Shown: positions 6,133 to 13,613, numbered from the stretch's first letter. The stretch: DNA of 15,748 bases from CALMEC01 sp964440285 (GCA_964440285.1 CAYTRV010000042.1:1-15748), one strand, 5' to 3'. Notes: generated by a model not told the origin, from the sequence alone. Numbers and translations are program-made.

Positions 6133-7052
6133 TATCAGAACCATTTGAGCTGCGACACCTCCGCTACTTCATCGCCGTCGCCGAGGAACTCCACTTCGGG
6201 CGGGCGGCCGCGCGTCTCGGCATCGCACAGCCCCCGCTCAGCCAGCAGATCCGGCGGCTTGAGACCCGGCTCGGCGTGGAGTTGTTCCGCCGCACTCGCC
6301 GGAGCGTGGAACTGACCGGCGGCGGCGCGGCCCTCCTGCCCGCGGCCCGCGACCTGCTCTCCCACGCCGCCCGCGTCGAGCAGACCGTGCGTCGGAGCGC
6401 GACAGGCACGACGGGCACGATCCAGATGGGCTTCGTCGGATCGGCCGCTTACGAGCTCCTGCCGACGCTCCTGCGCCGCTTCCGGGAGCGCTACCCGGAG
6501 GCATCGGTGGTCCCGGCTGAGCTGTCGACGACTGAGCAGATCGCCGCGATCAAGCGCGGCGGCCTCGACGCCGGTCTCGTTCGACTCCCAGTCGAGTCGC
6601 ACGAGGTCGCCACGCTCCGTCTCGTGGAGGAACCGATCGTGATCGCTCTTCCCGACTTCCATCCGCTCGCCACCAAGCGGCGGCTGCCTCTCGTGGCGCT
6701 CGCCGACGAGCCGTTCGTGATGTGGGGACGGCGGCTCAACCCGCCGTTCCATGATGAGGTCATCGCCGCGTGCCATGAAGCGGGGTTCAGCCCGAACGTC
6801 GTGCAGGAGGCCGGGGAGATGCCGACGATCGTGAGCCTCGTCGCGGCGGGGCTCGGCGTGTCCCTCGTCCCGGCGTCGATGGAGCTGGTGCGAAGCGAGG
6901 GCGTCGCCTACTTGCCGGTTCAGGGCAAGGGGGTGCGGATCGCGCTTGCGCTCGCGTGGCGGCGCGACCACCCGTCGCCGCTCGTCCGCAACCTCGTGTC
7001 CGTCGCCCGTGAGACCTGGCCCGGCAGGCGCGGGCGGACGGCCGTGGCCTGA
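6129..7052 (+). CDS. LysR-family transcriptional regulator, 307 aa
   Basis: Standard LTTR. The N-terminal winged helix-turn-helix covers residues 5-64, with FIAVAEELHFGRAAARLGIA followed by QPPLSQQIRRLETRLGVELF. A linker helix precedes a periplasmic-binding-like effector domain from about residue 90 (GTIQMGFVGSAAYELLPTLL) to the end. Length is typical. The frame is open further upstream to 5820, but that part lies inside the divergent MFS gene, so I start at GTG 6129 (V-I-S-E-P-F-E-L-R), which places LRHLRYF at the usual position. Divergent from the MFS exporter, it most likely activates that gene in response to a small ligand and represses itself. It ends 12 bp from the convergent msrA stop. 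The effector is unknown; the HFGRAA motif is common in BenM/CatM/AlsR-type members. Confidence 0.92.
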   Translation: MISEPFELRHLRYFIAVAEELHFGRAAARLGIAQPPLSQQIRRLETRLGVELFRRTRRSVELTGGGAALLPAARDLLSHAARVEQTVRRSATGTTGTIQMGFVGSAAYELLPTLLRRFRERYPEASVVPAELSTTEQIAAIKRGGLDAGLVRLPVESHEVATLRLVEEPIVIALPDFHPLATKRRLPLVALADEPFVMWGRRLNPPFHDEVIAACHEAGFSPNVVQEAGEMPTIVSLVAAGLGVSLVPASMELVRSEGVAYLPVQGKGVRIALALAWRRDHPSPLVRNLVSVARETWPGRRGRTAVA

Positions 7053-7064
7053 CAGGGTGGCCGG

Positions 7065-7724
7065 TCAGTCAGCCGTCGTCAGTCCGACCGGGCAGGTCAC
7101 GCCGGTCCCGCCGAGGCCGCAGTAGCCATTGGGGTTCCGGGCGAGGTACTGCTGGTGGTAGTCCTCGGCGTAGTAGAACGGCCCGGCGGGCGCGATCTCG
7201 CTCGTGATCCCGCCGTGGCCTGCCGCTCCGAGCCGCTCACCGAACATCGCCGCGGTGCGCTCGGCCGCGTCGCGCTGGGCATCCGAGGTGGTGTAGATCG
7301 CGGAGCGGTACTGGGTGCCCATGTCGTTGCCCTGCCGCATCCCTTGCGTGGGGTCGTGCCCCTCCCAGAAGATTCGCAGGAGCTCCTCGTAGCTCGTCTG
7401 TGCCGGGTCGTAGGCGACGAGCACCGCCTCGGTATGGCCGGTACGCCCGCTGCAGACCTCTTCGTAGGTGGGGTTGGGTGTCGCCCCGCCCGCGTACCCG
7501 ACCGCGGTCGTGTACACGCCCGGCGCCTGCCAGAACAGGCGCTCCGCCCCCCAGAAGCACCCGAGGCCGAACACCGCGGTCTCGATCCCGGCCGGGAACG
7601 GCGGCTCGAGCGGGGTGTCGAGCACAAGGTGGCGCGCCGGCACCGGCATACGCTCGGCGCGGCCCGGAAGCGAGTCCTCGGGTGACGGGATGCGGCTTCT
7701 TCGGCGGCTGAACAGCGACGACAT
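7065..7724 (-). CDS. msrA: peptide methionine (S)-S-oxide reductase, 219 aa
   Basis: Reduces methionine-S-sulfoxide in proteins and free methionine in the cytosol, drawing electrons from thioredoxin. The active site GCFWGAER holds catalytic Cys56; Glu99 in GHTEAVLV and the stretch YYAEDYHQQYLARNPNGYCGLGGTG are classic. Recycling cysteines Cys202 and Cys211 are near the C-terminus. An N-terminal extension of about 45 residues (PSPEDSLPGR...MPVPARH) is usual in actinobacterial and E. coli-length MsrA. I chose ATG 7724 over an upstream start because GGAGGA (minus, 7736-7731) lies six bases before it. A -10 TATCCT (7758-7753) gives a leader of about 22 nt. A 16-bp perfect palindrome sits in the promoter spacer. 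No msrB is seen nearby. It is divergent from the proline operon. Confidence 0.96.
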   Translation of the reverse strand: MSSLFSRRRSRIPSPEDSLPGRAERMPVPARHLVLDTPLEPPFPAGIETAVFGLGCFWGAERLFWQAPGVYTTAVGYAGGATPNPTYEEVCSGRTGHTEAVLVAYDPAQTSYEELLRIFWEGHDPTQGMRQGNDMGTQYRSAIYTTSDAQRDAAERTAAMFGERLGAAGHGGITSEIAPAGPFYYAEDYHQQYLARNPNGYCGLGGTGVTCPVGLTTAD

Positions 7725-7752
7725 TGTGGCTCCTCCAACGGGGTCCGCGCAC

Positions 7753-7782
7753 AGGATAGGTCGCATCGCGATGCGATGTCTT
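7753..7782 (-). promoter_or_regulatory. msrA promoter with 16-bp perfect palindrome operator candidate
   Basis: Minus strand: AAGACA (7782-7777) as a partial -35, 18-bp spacer, TATCCT -10 (7758-7753), start near 7746. The spacer is almost entirely TCGCATCGCGATGCGA (7761-7776), which is exactly self-complementary. A dimeric repressor bound there would occlude RNA polymerase. The site is also about 60-75 bases upstream of the proline operon start. Confidence 0.6.
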
Positions 7783-7834
7783 GGGAACGGTTCCCCGGCC
7801 GTACACCTTTGTTACGCGGGCGTATGCTGGCGCG
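7783..7834 (+). promoter_or_regulatory. proline operon promoter with GGGAAC-G-GTTCCC dyad
   Basis: TATGCT (7823-7828) occupies -12 to -7 of the GTG at 7835, so the mRNA is probably leaderless. No good -35 is seen (CGTACA at 17-bp spacing). A perfect 6+1+6 dyad GGGAAC-G-GTTCCC (7783-7795) is centred near -46, where activators commonly bind when the -35 is weak. A proline-responsive activator is a reasonable guess; none is encoded in the window. Confidence 0.5.
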
Positions 7835-9172
7835 GTGCAGGGTCTCGAGGCATCCATCCACGAGATCGGGCGATCGCTCTCCGCCGCATACCCCCCTGCG
7901 ATCCGCCATCCGGCGCGCACGGTCGACCAGCGGCTCATGCAGATGGTCGGCGACCGCCCCGACGTGCAGGCCGCCCTGTTTCGGTTCGTCGATGCGATAC
8001 CCGCGTTGCGCACCCCCGAGGAGCTGACCGAGCACCTCACCGCGCTGCTCGAGGAGGTCGAGGACCCGCCGGCGCTCCTGAAGGCCCCCGAGGCGCTGGG
8101 ACGAGTCCGGGTCGGGGAGCGCCTTGTGGGCAGCGTCGCCGCCGCTGGCGTGCGTCACCTCGCTCAGCGGTTCATCGTGGGCGAGTCGCCCCGTGCGGCG
8201 CTTCGCCACTTGGAGCGGCTGTGGCGCGATGGCGTCGGCGCATCGCTCGATCTGCTCGGTGAGGCGACCGTCACCCAGGACGAGGCCGACCGCTACGCGG
8301 CCCGCTGCGCCGACGCAATCGACACGCTCGCGGGCGCTGTTGGAGCGTGGCCGGACCGGCCGGTGCTTGAACGCGACTCGACCGGCCCGATTGCACGGGC
8401 GAACGTCTCGGTGAAGATCTCGGCGCTCACGCCCCTCATCCGCCCCGCCGCGCCCGAGCTCGGCGCCGATGACGCCGCGCGACGCCTGGTGCCCCTCCTG
8501 CGCCGCGCCCGCGACGCGGGCGTGCACCTGCACATCGACATGGAGTCGGTCGACACGCTCGAGACGACACTGCACCTGGTGCTCGACCTGCTCGGCGACC
8601 CCGAGTTCCGTGCCGCGCCGTCCGCAGGAGTCGTGATGCAGGCCTACCTGCGCGAGTCGCCTGCCATCTTGGATCGGGTGCTGGAGTGGACCCGGGCGAA
8701 CTCTCGGCACGTGCCCCTCACCGTCCGGCTCGTGAAGGGCGCTTACTGGGATCATGAGGTGGCCGAGGCGCGCCAGCGCGGCTGGAGCCCGCCGGTGTTC
8801 ACCGAGAAGGCCGAGAGCGACCGCAACTTCGAGGTGCTCACCCGGACGCTCATCGACGCGCAGCCGCTCGTGCGTCTGGCGATCGCCTCTCACAACCTGC
8901 GCTCGGTCTCGCACGCGATCGCCTATAACCGCCTCTTCGGGCGCGGCGACGACCGCGACATCGAGGTGCAGGTGCTGCAGGGGCTCGGTGACGACCTGCG
9001 CGACGCGCTCGCCTCCCACCGGATCCGCACGCGCGTCTACTGCCCCGTCGGCGACCTGGTGATGGGCATGGCGTACCTCGTGCGGCGGCTCCTCGAGAAC
9101 ACTGCCAGTACCTCGTTCCTGTCGGCCCACGGGCGTGGCGTCCCGATCGAGCAGTTGCTCGCGGCCCCGTGA
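7835..9172 (+). CDS. proline dehydrogenase (PutA-type PRODH domain), 445 aa
   Basis: FAD-dependent oxidation of L-proline to 1-pyrroline-5-carboxylate, first step of proline use as carbon and nitrogen source. The C-terminal beta/alpha barrel holds RANVSVKISAL, VHLHIDMES, VVMQAYLRES, TVRLVKGAYWDHEV, IASHNLRS and VYCPVGDLVMGMAYLVRRLLEN, the usual order of substrate and flavin motifs. The N-terminal alpha-helical part (about 1-125) matches the PutA arm but there is no DNA-binding domain, so it is not a trifunctional PutA. The frame is open from 7781, but I prefer GTG 7835 because TATGCT lies exactly at -12 to -7. The stop overlaps the GTG of the aldehyde dehydrogenase gene by 4 nt, so the two are translationally coupled and may channel the intermediate. 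Confidence 0.93.
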   Translation: MQGLEASIHEIGRSLSAAYPPAIRHPARTVDQRLMQMVGDRPDVQAALFRFVDAIPALRTPEELTEHLTALLEEVEDPPALLKAPEALGRVRVGERLVGSVAAAGVRHLAQRFIVGESPRAALRHLERLWRDGVGASLDLLGEATVTQDEADRYAARCADAIDTLAGAVGAWPDRPVLERDSTGPIARANVSVKISALTPLIRPAAPELGADDAARRLVPLLRRARDAGVHLHIDMESVDTLETTLHLVLDLLGDPEFRAAPSAGVVMQAYLRESPAILDRVLEWTRANSRHVPLTVRLVKGAYWDHEVAEARQRGWSPPVFTEKAESDRNFEVLTRTLIDAQPLVRLAIASHNLRSVSHAIAYNRLFGRGDDRDIEVQVLQGLGDDLRDALASHRIRTRVYCPVGDLVMGMAYLVRRLLENTASTSFLSAHGRGVPIEQLLAAP

Positions 9173-10731
9173 GCGCGTTCCAGAACGAGCCGATCCTGGA
9201 GCTTCGTCGCGCCCCGAACCGCTCGGCTCTCGTCGACGCCTTGCGCGCCGTCGACGAGTCGCTGCCATTGCGTGTCCCCGTGCTGGTCGGCGACGGCGAG
9301 GGCACCCACACCGGCATCGAGTCCACCGACCCCGGCGCTCCGGACCGGTTGGTCGCCTTGGCCGGGGTCGCGTCAGCGACGGATGTCGCCACTGCGGTCG
9401 AGCGCGCCAAGACCGCTCAGCGGCCGTGGGCCCGAAGGAGCCCCGAGGAGCGAGCCGACGCGCTGCGCCGCGCTGCGCAGATCCTTCGTACGGACCGCTT
9501 TGGGCTTGCCGCGCTCCAGGTGCGCGAGTGCGGAAAGCCATGGGCGGAGGCCGACGCCGACGTCTGCGAGGCGATCGACCACATCGAGTACGCCGCCGGG
9601 CAGGCGCTTGTACTGGCCGGCGGAAGGGAGCTCCTGCAGCTCCCTGGTGAGCGCAACACGATGCGCTATCGCCCCCGTGGCGTCGTCGCGGCGATCGGCC
9701 CGTGGAACTTCCCGCTCGCGATCCCCGCCGGGCTGGTCGCGACGGGCCTGGCCACCGGCAACGCGGTCATCCTGAAGCCCGCCGAGCAGGCGCCGGCCTC
9801 CGGGTACCGGCTCGTGCAGGCACTCCGCCACGCCGGGGTGCCGCCGGACGTCATCCAGCTCCTGCCGGGGTACGGCGAGACCGGCGCGGCGCTGGTGGCC
9901 CATCCGGGTGTCCATACCATCGCGTTCACCGGGTCGGAGGCGGTCGGCCTGTCGATCATCCGCGCGGCGGCTGAGACGCCGGATGGACAGCGTCACGTCA
10001 AGCGGGTGGTCGCGGAGATGGGTGGCAAGAACGCGATCATCGTCGACTCGGACGCCGACCTCGACCAGGTCGTGCCGGACGTGCTTCGCTCCGCGTTCGC
10101 GTTCGCCGGGCAGAAGTGCTCGGCCGCGGCCCGGGTGCTGGCACACGAGGCGATCGCCGAGACGCTCCTGGGCCGGTTGCGCGGCGCGGTCGAGTCGTTG
10201 CGCGTCGGCCAGGCGGAGGACTTCACCACCGACGTGTCCCCGGTCATCGAGCGGGAGTCCCAGGAGCGGGTCCTTGCCGCGATCGCGACGGGCGCGCGGG
10301 AGGGGCGCATCGGCGCGCAGCAGCCTGATATCCCCGCCGACGGGTGGTTCTGTCCCCCGACGATCGTCACGGACCTCCCTCGCGGCTCGGCGGTGAGCGA
10401 GGAGGAGATCTTCGGGCCCCTGCTGACGCTGGAGCCGGTCCCGAGCATCGACGCTGCCCTCGACGTCGTGGACGCGTCGCGGTACGCCCTGACCGGCGGG
10501 GTCTTCTCCCGCAACCCGCGGGTGATCGACACCGTCGTCGCCCGGTCCCCGGTTGGGAACCTCTACATCAACCGGGCGATCACCGGCGCCATCGTCGCCC
10601 GGCAGCCGTTCGGCGGGAACCGCCGCTCCGGCATTGGCGCGAAGGTCGGCGGCCCGGATTACATCCTGCAGTTCGTCGAACCCCAGGTCGTAAGTGAGAA
10701 CACGATGCGCCACGGACTGGTGGTCGAGTGA
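9169..10731 (+). CDS. L-glutamate gamma-semialdehyde (P5C) dehydrogenase, 520 aa
   Basis: NAD(P)-dependent aldehyde dehydrogenase that completes proline catabolism, oxidising glutamate-gamma-semialdehyde to glutamate. Visible motifs are GPWNFPLAIP (cofactor-binding start), ILKPAEQAP, IAFTGSEAVG, the general base Glu283 in VVAEMGGKNAIIV, the catalytic Cys317 in FAGQKCSAAARVL, EEIFGPLLT and the C-terminal PFGGNRRSGIG. The FAGQKCSA form and the IVDSDADLD stretch are characteristic of P5C dehydrogenases rather than general ALDHs. It starts at GTG 9169 overlapping the TGA of the proline dehydrogenase gene, so it depends on upstream translation. Length is normal. The C-terminal end (VEPQVVSENTMRHGLVVE) is also family-like. 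Confidence 0.94.
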   Translation: MSAFQNEPILELRRAPNRSALVDALRAVDESLPLRVPVLVGDGEGTHTGIESTDPGAPDRLVALAGVASATDVATAVERAKTAQRPWARRSPEERADALRRAAQILRTDRFGLAALQVRECGKPWAEADADVCEAIDHIEYAAGQALVLAGGRELLQLPGERNTMRYRPRGVVAAIGPWNFPLAIPAGLVATGLATGNAVILKPAEQAPASGYRLVQALRHAGVPPDVIQLLPGYGETGAALVAHPGVHTIAFTGSEAVGLSIIRAAAETPDGQRHVKRVVAEMGGKNAIIVDSDADLDQVVPDVLRSAFAFAGQKCSAAARVLAHEAIAETLLGRLRGAVESLRVGQAEDFTTDVSPVIERESQERVLAAIATGAREGRIGAQQPDIPADGWFCPPTIVTDLPRGSAVSEEEIFGPLLTLEPVPSIDAALDVVDASRYALTGGVFSRNPRVIDTVVARSPVGNLYINRAITGAIVARQPFGGNRRSGIGAKVGGPDYILQFVEPQVVSENTMRHGLVVE

Positions 10732-10733
10732 CC

Positions 10734-10790
10734 TGAAGCGGCAACAGAGGCACCCCCGATCCCGGGCGCTTGATGAAGCGGCAACAGAGG
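10734..10790 (+). repeat. 17-bp direct repeat, two copies 40 bp apart
   Basis: TGAAGCGGCAACAGAGG is at 10734-10750 and again, identical, at 10774-10790. Each is followed by a similar C-rich stretch with CCCG(A/G)TCCC, so the full unit is about 30 bp with mismatches. It lies in the 243-bp gap between the proline operon stop and the converging phoU stop. No coding or RNA role is visible. Confidence 0.75.
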
Positions 10791-10831
10791 TCCTCCCGGT
10801 CCCCCGTGGGGCGGCGCGCGAACGCTGAATC

Positions 10832-10857
10832 GCCCGGGACTGAACGGTTCCCCGGGC
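10832..10857 (+). terminator. GC-rich hairpin between converging operons
   Basis: GCCCGGG (10832-10838) pairs with CCCGGGC (10851-10857) around a 12-nt loop. There is no T-run, but actinobacterial terminators often lack one. It is well placed to end the proline operon about 100 bp after its stop. GAACGGTTCCCCGG within it also occurs at 7785-7798, upstream of the same operon. Confidence 0.4.
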
Positions 10858-10974
10858 CCTCATCGGTCCCGCGGGCCGCCGCTGGCGGCGATTACAGGAT
10901 CGCGGTCGACTCTCGTGCCGCGACGAAGGCCGCTCGGCGCTCAGCGGCCGCCGCACCACGCTGCGCGATTGGCC

Positions 10975-11646
10975 TCAGCCGGTCGGGTGCGACGCGTCGG
11001 TGAACTCGCGGAACTCGCCGGTCACGAGGTACGCGGTCTGCTCGCCGATGTCGACGGCGTGGTCGCCGATGCGCTCGAGGCATCGGGACACGAGGAGCAT
11101 CCGCACCCCCCACTCGCGCGAGCTCTCGTCCGCGGCGATGCGGCACACCTCGTCGACGGCACGGCGGTTCGCCCGGTCGATCATCTCGTCGAGCGACATC
11201 AGCGATTCCGCGGCGGTGACATCGCGGTTCGCGAAGGCGTCGAGCGCAACGCGGATCATCTCTTCCGCGCGGGTCCCCATGTCCTCCAGCCACTCCACCA
11301 TCCGCAGATCGCCCGGCAGTCCCGACGAGAGCTTCGTCATCTTCGCGATCGTGACGCAGTAGTCGCCCATGCGCTCAAGGTGGAGGTTAACTCTCGACAT
11401 CGCGAGCACGAGCCGCAGGTCGCTCGCCGTCGGCGCCTGCAGCGCGAGCAACTCCTCGTTGAGCTGCTCCACGCGGCTGTAGCGGTCGTCGATCTCGTCG
11501 TCGAAGGCGATGACCTCGTCGGCCAGCTCCGCGTCGCCCTGCTCGATCGCGTTCAGCCCGGCGCGCAGCGACCGCAGCACCAGGCTGCCCTCCTCCTGGA
11601 GGGTCGCCTGGACGAGGTCAAGCCGCTCTTGAAGCGTGGCCCGCAT
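10975..11646 (-). CDS. phoU: phosphate signalling complex protein PhoU, 223 aa
   Basis: Cytosolic PhoU with two tandem three-helix PhoU domains. The metal-binding E-x-x-G-D motifs appear once in each: HLERMGDYC (about 96-104) and CLERIGDHAVDIGE (about 194-207). PhoU links the Pst phosphate transporter to the PhoR kinase and dampens Pho signalling when phosphate is ample. ATG 11646 is preceded by AGAGGA (minus, 11656-11651), giving a clear ribosome binding site. It lies 73 bp downstream of phoR on the same strand and probably shares its transcript. No pstSCAB genes are in the window. Length is typical. Confidence 0.95.
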   Translation of the reverse strand: MRATLQERLDLVQATLQEEGSLVLRSLRAGLNAIEQGDAELADEVIAFDDEIDDRYSRVEQLNEELLALQAPTASDLRLVLAMSRVNLHLERMGDYCVTIAKMTKLSSGLPGDLRMVEWLEDMGTRAEEMIRVALDAFANRDVTAAESLMSLDEMIDRANRRAVDEVCRIAADESSREWGVRMLLVSRCLERIGDHAVDIGEQTAYLVTGEFREFTDASHPTG

Positions 11647-11719
11647 GAGATCCTCTCGCGACGACGGCCGGTCGCCGGGATCGTACGCAATCGCGAAGTT
11701 CCCGGCGACCCGCGCGAGA

Positions 11720-12673
11720 CTACGCTTGCGGGAAGATGCAGTTGATGGCGAGCCCCTCCCCGGGAACGCTCGCCGCCTCCACCCACCCTCCGGCGGAGAC
11801 CGTGATGTGCTTGACGATCGCAAGGCCGAGGCCCGTGCCGCGCGACGCGCGCGCCGCGTCCGCCCTGTAGAAGCGCTCGAAGAGGCGCGGGAGCGCGTCC
11901 TCCGCGACCCCCACGCCGGTGTCGACTGCGGCCAGCCGGACGTGGCGGTCGAGCAGGTCGACCGGGAGGTTGAGGCTGCAGTCCGGCCCGGCGTAGCGAA
12001 GGGCGTTCTCGATGAGGTTCCGGACGATGACCCGCAGCATGCGGGGGCGCACGTCGACCCTGGCCTGCGGGTCGCCGGCCACCGCGAGCTCGATCCCTGC
12101 GAGCTCGGCGCGCTCCCGGTACTCGTCGGCGACCTCATCGACGACCGGCATCAGCGGTGTGGCGCCGAGCCCGACCACCTCGTGCCCGGTCTCGAGCTCC
12201 CCCAGGAACAGCACGTCGTCGATGAGCTCGCCCATCTGCGCGACCTCCTGGCGGGCCCGCTCGACGAGCTGCGGAAGGTCCGCATCGGGCAGCTCCGCCG
12301 ACTCGAACAGGGCGAGCAGGCGGGCGAGCGGGGTGCGGAGCTCGTGCGAAACGGCCGCGGTGAAGCCGGCGCGGAGCTCCTCGTAGGCCCGCAGGTCGCC
12401 GGGCCGGCTCAGGTAGACGATCCGCTCGGGGCTCCCGTCGACCTCGAACGGCACCTCGAGCGCGACCGCCGAGCGCTCCTCACGGCTGAGCGACACGGGA
12501 AGCGGCTGCCCCTCGGCGAGATCAGGATAGGCCTCACGTGCGCGGCGGCTCGCCAGCACGACCCGGTCGGAGGCGTCGAGCACGACCACCGCCTCGCGGC
12601 TCTCCTCCACGAGGACTCTCGCGCGGAGGACCGCCGCCGAGCGCTCCGCCCCGGAATCGTCTGCGTTCACCAT
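11720..12673 (-). CDS. phoR: PhoR-like sensor histidine kinase without membrane segments, 317 aa
   Basis: Domains in order are a short N-terminus, a PAS-like fold (about 15-95, EAVVVLDASDRVVLASRRA), a HisKA dimerisation domain with phospho-accepting His110 in FTAAVSHELRTPL, and an HATPase domain with N-box RNLIENALRY (218-227), G1 DTGVGV (251-256), F-box LFERFYR (264-270) and GTGLGLAIVKH (279-289). No hydrophobic span long enough to cross the membrane is present, unlike the usual PhoR/SenX3. The PAS-HisKA order, the neighbouring phoU and the PHO box argue for the phosphate system. I chose ATG 12673 (M-V-N-A-D-D); ATG 12727 in the same frame would add 18 residues. Neither start has a strong ribosome binding site. 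PHO-box repeats run across ATG 12673. Confidence 0.88.
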   Translation of the reverse strand: MVNADDSGAERSAAVLRARVLVEESREAVVVLDASDRVVLASRRAREAYPDLAEGQPLPVSLSREERSAVALEVPFEVDGSPERIVYLSRPGDLRAYEELRAGFTAAVSHELRTPLARLLALFESAELPDADLPQLVERARQEVAQMGELIDDVLFLGELETGHEVVGLGATPLMPVVDEVADEYRERAELAGIELAVAGDPQARVDVRPRMLRVIVRNLIENALRYAGPDCSLNLPVDLLDRHVRLAAVDTGVGVAEDALPRLFERFYRADAARASRGTGLGLAIVKHITVSAGGWVEAASVPGEGLAINCIFPQA

Positions 12674-12694
12674 GCGTTCACCAGATGTCAACCT
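12662..12694 (+). promoter_or_regulatory. PHO box: tandem 11-bp repeats with GTTCACC core
   Basis: TGCGTTCACCA occurs twice in direct tandem (12662-12672 and 12673-12683), followed by a degenerate third unit with GTCAACC at 12687-12693. The cores start at 12665, 12676 and 12687, a strict 11-bp period. In Streptomyces, PhoP binds direct 11-nt repeats with conserved GTTCACC, so this is a strong match to a known site. It lies at about -75 to -47 of the PhoP-like gene and overlaps the phoR start codon. A further GTTCACG is on the minus strand (12737-12731). Confidence 0.8.
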
Positions 12695-12727
12695 TTCCGA
12701 GATGCCCCGCTGTGGATGGTCAGTCAT

Positions 12728-12733
12728 TATCGT
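12728..12733 (+). promoter_or_regulatory. -10 box of the PhoP-like regulator gene
   Basis: TATCGT occupies -12 to -7 relative to the A of ATG 12740, predicting a leaderless mRNA. No -35 consensus is visible at 17-bp spacing (CCCCGC), which fits a promoter that depends on an activator such as PhoP at the nearby PHO box. On the minus strand GATAAT (12732-12727) overlaps it and may serve phoR. Confidence 0.6.
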
Positions 12734-12739
12734 GAACGC

Positions 12740-13483
12740 ATGGCCAAAGTGCTGCTCATTGAAGACGACGAGCTGATCGGGCACGGCATGGCACGCCACC
12801 TTCAGGCGGCAGGATTCGAGGCCATCTGGGTCGGGAAGGGCGAAACCGGGCTGGCGCGGCTGCGGTTCGAGCGGCCCGACGTCTGCGTGCTCGACCTCAT
12901 GCTTCCCGGCATCGACGGGTGGAAGCTGATCGAGACGGCGCGCCGTGAAGGAATCGGGACGCCCATCATCGTCGTCAGCGCCCGCGGCACCGAGCACGAC
13001 CGCGTCCACGCTCTCGAGATCGGCGCCGACGACTACCTCGTCAAGCCCTTCTCCATGAAGGAGCTGGTCGCACGCGTCCAGGCAGCCGCGCGCCGCGGGA
13101 CCCGCGAGTCCGAGGTGCAGCGCGGCGAGCCGATCGAGATCCTGGAGCTGCGCATCGACCCGGACGAAGTCCAGGCGTTCATCAACGAGGAGAGCGCGGA
13201 GCTCACCCCCACCGAGTTCCGCCTCCTCTACACCCTCGCCCTCGAGCGCGGCCGGGTACTGACCCGCGACGAGCTCCTGCAGCGCGTCTGGGGCCGGCCG
13301 GCGACACACCGCGACCGCACCGTCGACGTGTTCGTCCGGCGGCTGCGGGAGAAGATCGACCGTCGATCGGAGCGCCACACCTTCATCCAGACCCGGTACG
13401 GGGTCGGCTACAAGCTGGAGGCCGAGGAGAAGGAGCTGCTCGCCCCCGGCCGGCGGGCGGGCGCCTCCACGCAGGACGCCTAA
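12740..13483 (+). CDS. phoP: OmpR/PhoB-family response regulator, PhoP-like, 247 aa
   Basis: The receiver domain (about 1-118) has acidic residues Glu8, Asp9 and Asp10, phospho-acceptor Asp52 in VCVLDLMLPGIDGW, a switch region VVSARG and the conserved Lys in DDYLVKPF. A C-terminal winged helix (about 150-240) contains LTPTEFRLLYTLALERGRVLTRDELLQRVWG and the wing TRYGVGYKLE. The upstream frame is open, but ATG 12740 starts MAKVLLIEDD in family position and has TATCGT exactly at -12 to -7. It is divergent from the kinase gene and 66 bp from its ATG, with a PHO box between. It most likely activates phosphate-starvation genes. The name phoP rests on context and PHO box, since OmpR-type proteins look alike. 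Confidence 0.88.
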   Translation: MAKVLLIEDDELIGHGMARHLQAAGFEAIWVGKGETGLARLRFERPDVCVLDLMLPGIDGWKLIETARREGIGTPIIVVSARGTEHDRVHALEIGADDYLVKPFSMKELVARVQAAARRGTRESEVQRGEPIEILELRIDPDEVQAFINEESAELTPTEFRLLYTLALERGRVLTRDELLQRVWGRPATHRDRTVDVFVRRLREKIDRRSERHTFIQTRYGVGYKLEAEEKELLAPGRRAGASTQDA

Positions 13484-13599
13484 CTCGAACCGTCACCGGT
13501 CGCCGCGACGATTCACACCCCGTGGCGTTCTCGGCACCGGTCCAGAGGACATCGCCCGACGCTGCGCCGGCGGGCCAGGGCAGCGCCCGTCTGCTCGGG

Positions 13600-13605
13600 T
13601 AGCCT
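13600..13605 (+). promoter_or_regulatory. -10 box of the glucan phosphorylase gene
   Basis: TAGCCT predicts +1 at 13612 (A), two bases before ATG 13614, a near-leaderless mRNA. The same hexamer serves the broken membrane protein gene at 3580-3575 on minus. No -35 or Shine-Dalgarno is seen. The 130-bp gap after the PhoP-like gene suggests the phosphorylase has its own promoter. Confidence 0.5.
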
Positions 13606-13613
13606 GGCGGGAC

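Noticed and set aside
7097..9541. An 814-codon open frame on minus
   Set aside because: It lies antisense to msrA's own frame and to the two proline genes, is extremely rich in Arg/Ala/Pro, and has no recognisable domain. It is a by-product of high GC.
9373..10959. A 528-codon open frame on minus
   Set aside because: It mirrors the P5C dehydrogenase gene and has no domain or promoter.
11636..12739. N-terminal extension of the response regulator frame back to 11636
   Set aside because: It overlaps the phoR gene antisense, and the family start MAKVLLIEDD at 12740 has a matching -10 box.
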